From NCBI GenBank assembly GCA_041401985.1, contig JAWKTE010000010.1, positions 117,641 through 181,640 on the forward strand: a DNA stretch of 64,000 bases. Reading direction: 5' to 3'. The translations under genes and the position numbers were made by a program. The DNA is from JACKHA01 sp041401985 (GTDB lineage: Bacteria > Planctomycetota > Phycisphaerae > Phycisphaerales > UBA1924). The notes under the pieces are model-generated. The model saw only the letters and a list, made by a program, of their open reading frames with translations, made no database searches and had not been told where the DNA came from. The stretch's first letter is position 1, and the number at the start of each line of letters is the position of its first letter. Below are positions 60,663-64,000 of this stretch, one piece after another.

Positions 60663-60695
60663 ACGCGCCGGGCGCCGGGCGCACGTGATGCCCGA

Positions 60696-61652
60696 TCACA
60701 TGCCCGGGCGGAGTTTCCGCTCCAACGGGGCACCATCGCCGCTGTCGGGCTCCGCCGGCGCGGCCCGGAACGACGGATCGAGCACGGCGTTGACGAACAC
60801 CGGCGTCCCGACGGCCGCCTGCCACTCGGGGAAGTCCGAGTTGGCCAGGGCGATATCAAGTTCGTCGGCGGAGAAGTCGGTTGGGGCGAGACGGAGGTTG
60901 CGGGTCGACCAGTCCCAGTCGAAGCCGGCCAGCACGAGCAGTTGGCCGTGCTGGAGCGTGATGCCGTTCTCGATGATGACGCCGCCTTCCACGTCGGGCG
61001 GGACGACGGCCACGAGCAGGGCGGTGAAGGCGGTGGTGCCGCCGTTTCGGCACAGGGTGGGCAGATCGCGGATGGAGTAGGTCACGCCGCGACGGAACGC
61101 GCCGAATCCGCCGTTCTCGTTGTCCGAGCCGGGGAGCATCGCTTCTTCTTCGCTGGTGTGGTACCAGGGAAGGTCGTCGAGGGCGTCGTCGCGCATGGAG
61201 CGTCCGTCGGCGTTGGACTCGATTCGTTCGGGGCCGCGGCCTCGTCGCCCGCGGGTGTAGCGGTAGACGTAGTCCCAGCCGTGGCGGGGCATGTCGATGA
61301 GCGGGAAGGGCAGGCGCGGGTGCCCGGCGGGGAGGCCGCGGACGGTGGCGGGGCAGTCGTCGTCGCGGATGAGGTTGACCCAGTGGATGTCGAGGTGGTC
61401 CCAGAGGTGGGAGTTCGGGCCGCCGGGGCGGTGCTCGCGGGCCACGCGGAAGGTGGCGGACATGCCGGCGCCGGAGCGGTTGGCGACGGTGGCCTCGATG
61501 TCGCCCAGATCGAGGCGGTGGGCGGCTCCGGTGGCGTCGACGAGGTTGAGATGGACGTCGTCGATCTCGATGGTGTAGGACTGGGCCGCGGCGGGGACGG
61601 CGGCGAGCGTCATGGCGGCGAGCGTGAGGGCGCTTTTCACAGGTGAGCGCAT
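60696..61652 (-). CDS. Exported protein of unknown function
   Basis: This 318-residue exported protein has a clear signal peptide (SALTLAAMTLAAVPAAAQ, cut near residue 24). The mature part is beta-rich (YTIEIDDVHLNLVDATGAAH, WNLIRDDDCPATVRGL-like and VAVVPPDVEGGVIIENGITL). Single Cys residues at DDDCP and LCRNGG could form a disulfide. It lacks the GC-ending repeats found in the cluster at 37-48 kb. The ATG at 61652 is used because it gives the signal peptide. No family was recognised. Confidence 0.75.
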   Translation of the reverse strand: MRSPVKSALTLAAMTLAAVPAAAQSYTIEIDDVHLNLVDATGAAHRLDLGDIEATVANRSGAGMSATFRVAREHRPGGPNSHLWDHLDIHWVNLIRDDDCPATVRGLPAGHPRLPFPLIDMPRHGWDYVYRYTRGRRGRGPERIESNADGRSMRDDALDDLPWYHTSEEEAMLPGSDNENGGFGAFRRGVTYSIRDLPTLCRNGGTTAFTALLVAVVPPDVEGGVIIENGITLQHGQLLVLAGFDWDWSTRNLRLAPTDFSADELDIALANSDFPEWQAAVGTPVFVNAVLDPSFRAAPAEPDSGDGAPLERKLRPGM

Positions 61653-61843
61653 GGCGGGCCTCGGCGTCTGGTGGCGGTTCGGGCGCATCGGAGATGGTAC
61701 CGGCGACCGGTCGGGCGATGGCACCGATTCATCGGCAGAGGCGACGGCGGGGGGGCCGGGCCGCGGTGGCGCGGGCTCCGGGGGGTGACCGCTTGGCGGC
61801 GTGGGCCGCTGACGCGGATCGACCGTGCTCCGGGCGGGTTCGG

Positions 61844-62149
61844 CTACAGCGACCGACCGAGCGACTCGTCGATTCTCGGGAATCGCCGGCGGATGCTGGC
61901 CGCGTCGAATCGGGGGGGCCACTCGAACTCCGGGTGCTCGGCCAGGAGCCACGACAGGACGGATTCGAGCACGCTCGAGGGCGGGCGGGCCCCGCCGGAC
62001 CAGTAGTCGTGGTCGGACCAGGACAGGGTGACGTCGTGGGCGGTGGTGGCGTCGGCTCGTGTGAGGGCGACGTCGTAGGACCAGCCCCGCGGGGTCTCGC
62101 GCTCGCGGCGGAGTTCGATGCTCGCGATGTCGCGGGCCGGGTGGGGCAT
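61844..62149 (-). CDS. Small hypothetical protein
   Basis: This 101-residue protein starts at ATG 62149 with a weak AGGAT site. It has an ordered beta pattern (RDIASIELRRERETPRGWSY, DVTLSWSDHDYWSGG) and then a helix (SVLESVLSWLLAEHPEFEWP). It has no signal peptide or membrane segment and no recognised family. It lies upstream of and divergent from the permease gene. The reading is favoured over its overlapping shadow frames because of its ordered hydrophobic pattern. Confidence 0.62.
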   Translation of the reverse strand: MPHPARDIASIELRRERETPRGWSYDVALTRADATTAHDVTLSWSDHDYWSGGARPPSSVLESVLSWLLAEHPEFEWPPRFDAASIRRRFPRIDESLGRSL

Positions 62150-62335
62150 TGAAGCATCCTATCGACCGGTCGGCGTCGGGCCGTGAATCCATCCGCGGGC
62201 GTGGCGGTAACGGATGCGGCACGGGCTCGCGTCGGGCGGTGGCGCGGTGTTCGGGAGGGTACTTTCCTATCGTCGCCGGGCGGGGATTCGTTCAAGTCGC
62301 CCCGGTTGGTTCTTTTTGCCTCGGAGATTGCCCGC

Positions 62336-63667
62336 GTGACGTTCCTGATCGAGACCATCCGCCTGGGCCTGCACAACCTGCGGCTGCACATGCTGCGGTC
62401 GATCCTGACCGCGCTGGGGATCATCCTGGGCGTGGCGGCGGTGATCACGATGGTGTCGGTGGGCGAGGGCTCGAAACGCGAGGCGCTGCTTCAAATCGAG
62501 CGCCTGGGGGCGCGGAACATCATCATCCGGTCGATCAAGCCGCCGGACGCGAGCAACAACGCGGCGGGGCAGCAGCGGTCGTTCATCAGCCGGTACGGGA
62601 TTTCGCGATCGGACTTCGACGTCCTGGAAGAGCAGTTCGGCGACGCGGAGGCGATCGTGCCGGTCAAGGCCGTGGGCAGCGAGATCCTGCGGGGTGCTTT
62701 GCGGACGGTGTCGCAGGCGTACGGGACCACGCCGGAACTGGCGGACGTGGCGAACCTCCGGGTCTCGCGCGGGCGGTATCTCGCGCCGGGGGACCTGGCC
62801 GATGGCGCGATGGTGTGCGTGCTCGGGTCGAAGGTCGCGGAGCACTTCTTCCCGTTCGACGACCCGCTCGGCCAGAATCTGCGGATCGACGACAAGTCGC
62901 TGACGGTGATCGGGGTGCTGGCGCCGGTGGGGCTGTCGGGCGGGGCCGGGGCGGCGCTGATCGGGCGGGATCTGAACCTTGATGTTCACATCCCTTTCAC
63001 GACGGCCCGACTGGCATTCGGCGACATCGTGCAGCGGCGCGAGTCCGGGTCGTTCTCGTCGTCGGAGGTGCAGGTCGAGGAGGTGTACCTGCAGGTCCGG
63101 GATCGGGAGCGGGTCGGGCTTGATGCCCAGCGGGTCCGGCGCACGATGGCGGTGCGGCACCCGGCCCTCGAAGATATCCAGATCATCGTGCCGTTCGAGT
63201 TGCTCGAGCAGGCCCGCCGCGTGGCCCTGACGTGGAACCTCGTGCTGGGGTTCATCGCCGGGATCTCGCTGCTGGTGGGCGGCATCGGGATCATGAACAT
63301 CATGCTCGCGTCGGTGACGGAGCGGACGCGCGAGATCGGCATCCGGCGGGCGGTCGGGGCGACGCGGAAGCACATCCTGGCCCAGTTCCTGGTGGAGACG
63401 TCGGTGCTGTCGGCGATCGGCGGGCTGGTTGGGGTGGGGCTGGGCGTGGGCGTGTCGGTGGGGATCCCGCTGCTGATGCCGGTGCTGGCGGCCACGCCCG
63501 TGATCGACCAGTGGGTGTCGGCCGAGTTCGCGCTGCCGACGCAGGTGACGCTGTGGTCGATCCTGCTGTCGTTCGGCGTGGCGACGGTGATCGGGCTGGT
63601 CTTCGGGATTTATCCCGCGATCCAGGCGTCGAAGCAGGACCCGATCGTGGCGCTGCGGCACGATTGA
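62336..63667 (+). CDS. MacB/FtsX-type ABC transporter permease
   Basis: This 443-residue inner-membrane protein has an N-terminal helix (MLRSILTALGIILGVAAVIT) with MVSVGEGSKREALLQIERLG, which is the start of the MacB_PCD domain, a periplasmic part of about 220 residues, and an FtsX-type C-terminal core. The core has three helices (WNLVLGFIAGISLLVGGIGI, VETSVLSAIGGLVGVGLGVG, and LWSILLSFGVATVIGLVFGI) and the ASVTERTREIGIRRAVGA coupling segment. It should pair with an ATPase and a periplasmic adaptor, neither in the window. The GTG at 62336 (GGAG about ten bases upstream) is preferred; macrolide-type export or lipoprotein handling cannot be told apart. Confidence 0.9.
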   Translation: MTFLIETIRLGLHNLRLHMLRSILTALGIILGVAAVITMVSVGEGSKREALLQIERLGARNIIIRSIKPPDASNNAAGQQRSFISRYGISRSDFDVLEEQFGDAEAIVPVKAVGSEILRGALRTVSQAYGTTPELADVANLRVSRGRYLAPGDLADGAMVCVLGSKVAEHFFPFDDPLGQNLRIDDKSLTVIGVLAPVGLSGGAGAALIGRDLNLDVHIPFTTARLAFGDIVQRRESGSFSSSEVQVEEVYLQVRDRERVGLDAQRVRRTMAVRHPALEDIQIIVPFELLEQARRVALTWNLVLGFIAGISLLVGGIGIMNIMLASVTERTREIGIRRAVGATRKHILAQFLVETSVLSAIGGLVGVGLGVGVSVGIPLLMPVLAATPVIDQWVSAEFALPTQVTLWSILLSFGVATVIGLVFGIYPAIQASKQDPIVALRHD

Positions 63668-63672
63668 GGATT

Positions 63673-63872
63673 CGCCGCTGAGACGCAGAGGACGCTGAGG
63701 AAGGCAGAGCCCGGGGTCTGATCCAAGGTTGGCGGAAGCACCCTCGGCGCCACAAGGTTTGCGCGGTTGTCCTCCGGAGCCCGAGGAAACGCTTGCGAAC
63801 GTCGCCGCACGACAGACAGGTCGACTGCGCGCGCTCCGCTTTCCTTCGCGGCCTCTGCGCCTCTGCGGTGAG
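63673..63872. repeat. Inverted-repeat element, CGCAGAGG type, copy 2
   Basis: The left arm CGCCGCTGAGACGCAGAGGA (from 63673) is matched in inverted form by CCTCTGCGCCTCTGCGGTGA (ending near 63872). The arms are imperfect and about 130 bases apart. It fills the gap after the permease gene and resembles the element at 13393-13554. Confidence 0.65.
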
Positions 63873-63874
63873 CC

Positions 63875-64000
63875 CTAGTTCGAATACCCGGCGATCACGT
63901 TGCGGCCGCTCGTGCTTGGCGGGGACTTGCGGCCCTCGATGACCAGAACGATCAGGCCGATCACGCCCGCGACGGCCGAGCCGCCGAGGATGCCGAGTTT
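63875..64000 (-). CDS. Partial membrane protein, C-terminal end
   Basis: The last 41 residues of a minus-strand gene run into the window edge. They hold a hydrophobic helix (GGSAVAGVIGLIVLVIEG) followed by a short polar tail ending GYSN, so the protein is membrane-anchored near its C-terminus. The TAG stop is at 63875-63877. Its identity cannot be judged. Confidence 0.7.
   Translation of the reverse strand, partial: KLGILGGSAVAGVIGLIVLVIEGRKSPPSTSGRNVIAGYSN

Overview
The window is 64 kb of very GC-rich bacterial DNA, most likely from the Planctomycetota, order Phycisphaerales. The best evidence is a family of secreted proteins with a duplicated dockerin-like C-terminal repeat ending in Gly-Cys. 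Two further signs fit: an ECF sigma factor paired with a membrane Ser/Thr kinase and TPR-like tail, and prepilin-like proteins with long extracellular parts. No rRNA, tRNA, CRISPR array, transposase or integrase was recognised. The strain is not identified.

Region by region. 0-8.4 kb: fmt coupled to a small HExxH protein, a DNA-binding response regulator, an exported HEAT-type protein with a dead receiver-like domain, and three type II secretion/pilus-like pseudopilins. 8.4-16.3 kb: ECF sigma factor and Ser/Thr kinase pair, panD, trxB, an exported protein of unknown function and a group-2 sigma-70 factor. 16.7-22.7 kb: a UVR-motif protein, a double-domain PTPS/QueD-like protein, a glutathione-peroxidase lipoprotein, gspF, a broken dockerin-type gene and a two-gene DUF6036-type nucleotidyltransferase module. 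22.7-29.4 kb: a PutA fusion carrying several in-frame repeat insertions, divergent from a tightly coupled ribF - DHH phosphoesterase - methyltransferase operon. 29.5-35.6 kb: a secreted dockerin-type protein, a prepilin-like protein, a frameshifted zinc-ribbon/YIP1 membrane protein, a retropepsin-like protein and a PD-(D/E)XK nuclease of less host-like composition.

35.6-48 kb is the most unusual part. It has a lone, frameshifted atpD, then six of the window's eight GC-ending dockerin-type genes (two broken; intact ones carry sialidase-like, esterase, repeat/propeller-like and discoidin-like domains), interrupted by an ECF sigma factor and YCII pair. 48-64 kb is mostly housekeeping: a sigma/anti-sigma-like operon, yidC, truD, a bifunctional-nuclease protein, nnrE, a glycosyltransferase, exported proteins and a MacB/FtsX-type permease.

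Two themes run across genes. First, the C-terminal tag is a shared module on otherwise unrelated secreted proteins, which suggests a common sorting or anchoring route whose partner is not in the window. Its calcium loop appears replaced by an insert reading roughly TTGAxxGQPGYGVPNG. Second, several families of short inverted or tandem repeats lie between genes, and at least two families also sit in frame inside putA. Many genes between 36 and 42.7 kb (plus 20.8-21.7 and 32.9 kb) contain one- or two-base frameshifts. Sequencing or assembly error and real gene decay cannot be separated from the sequence alone.
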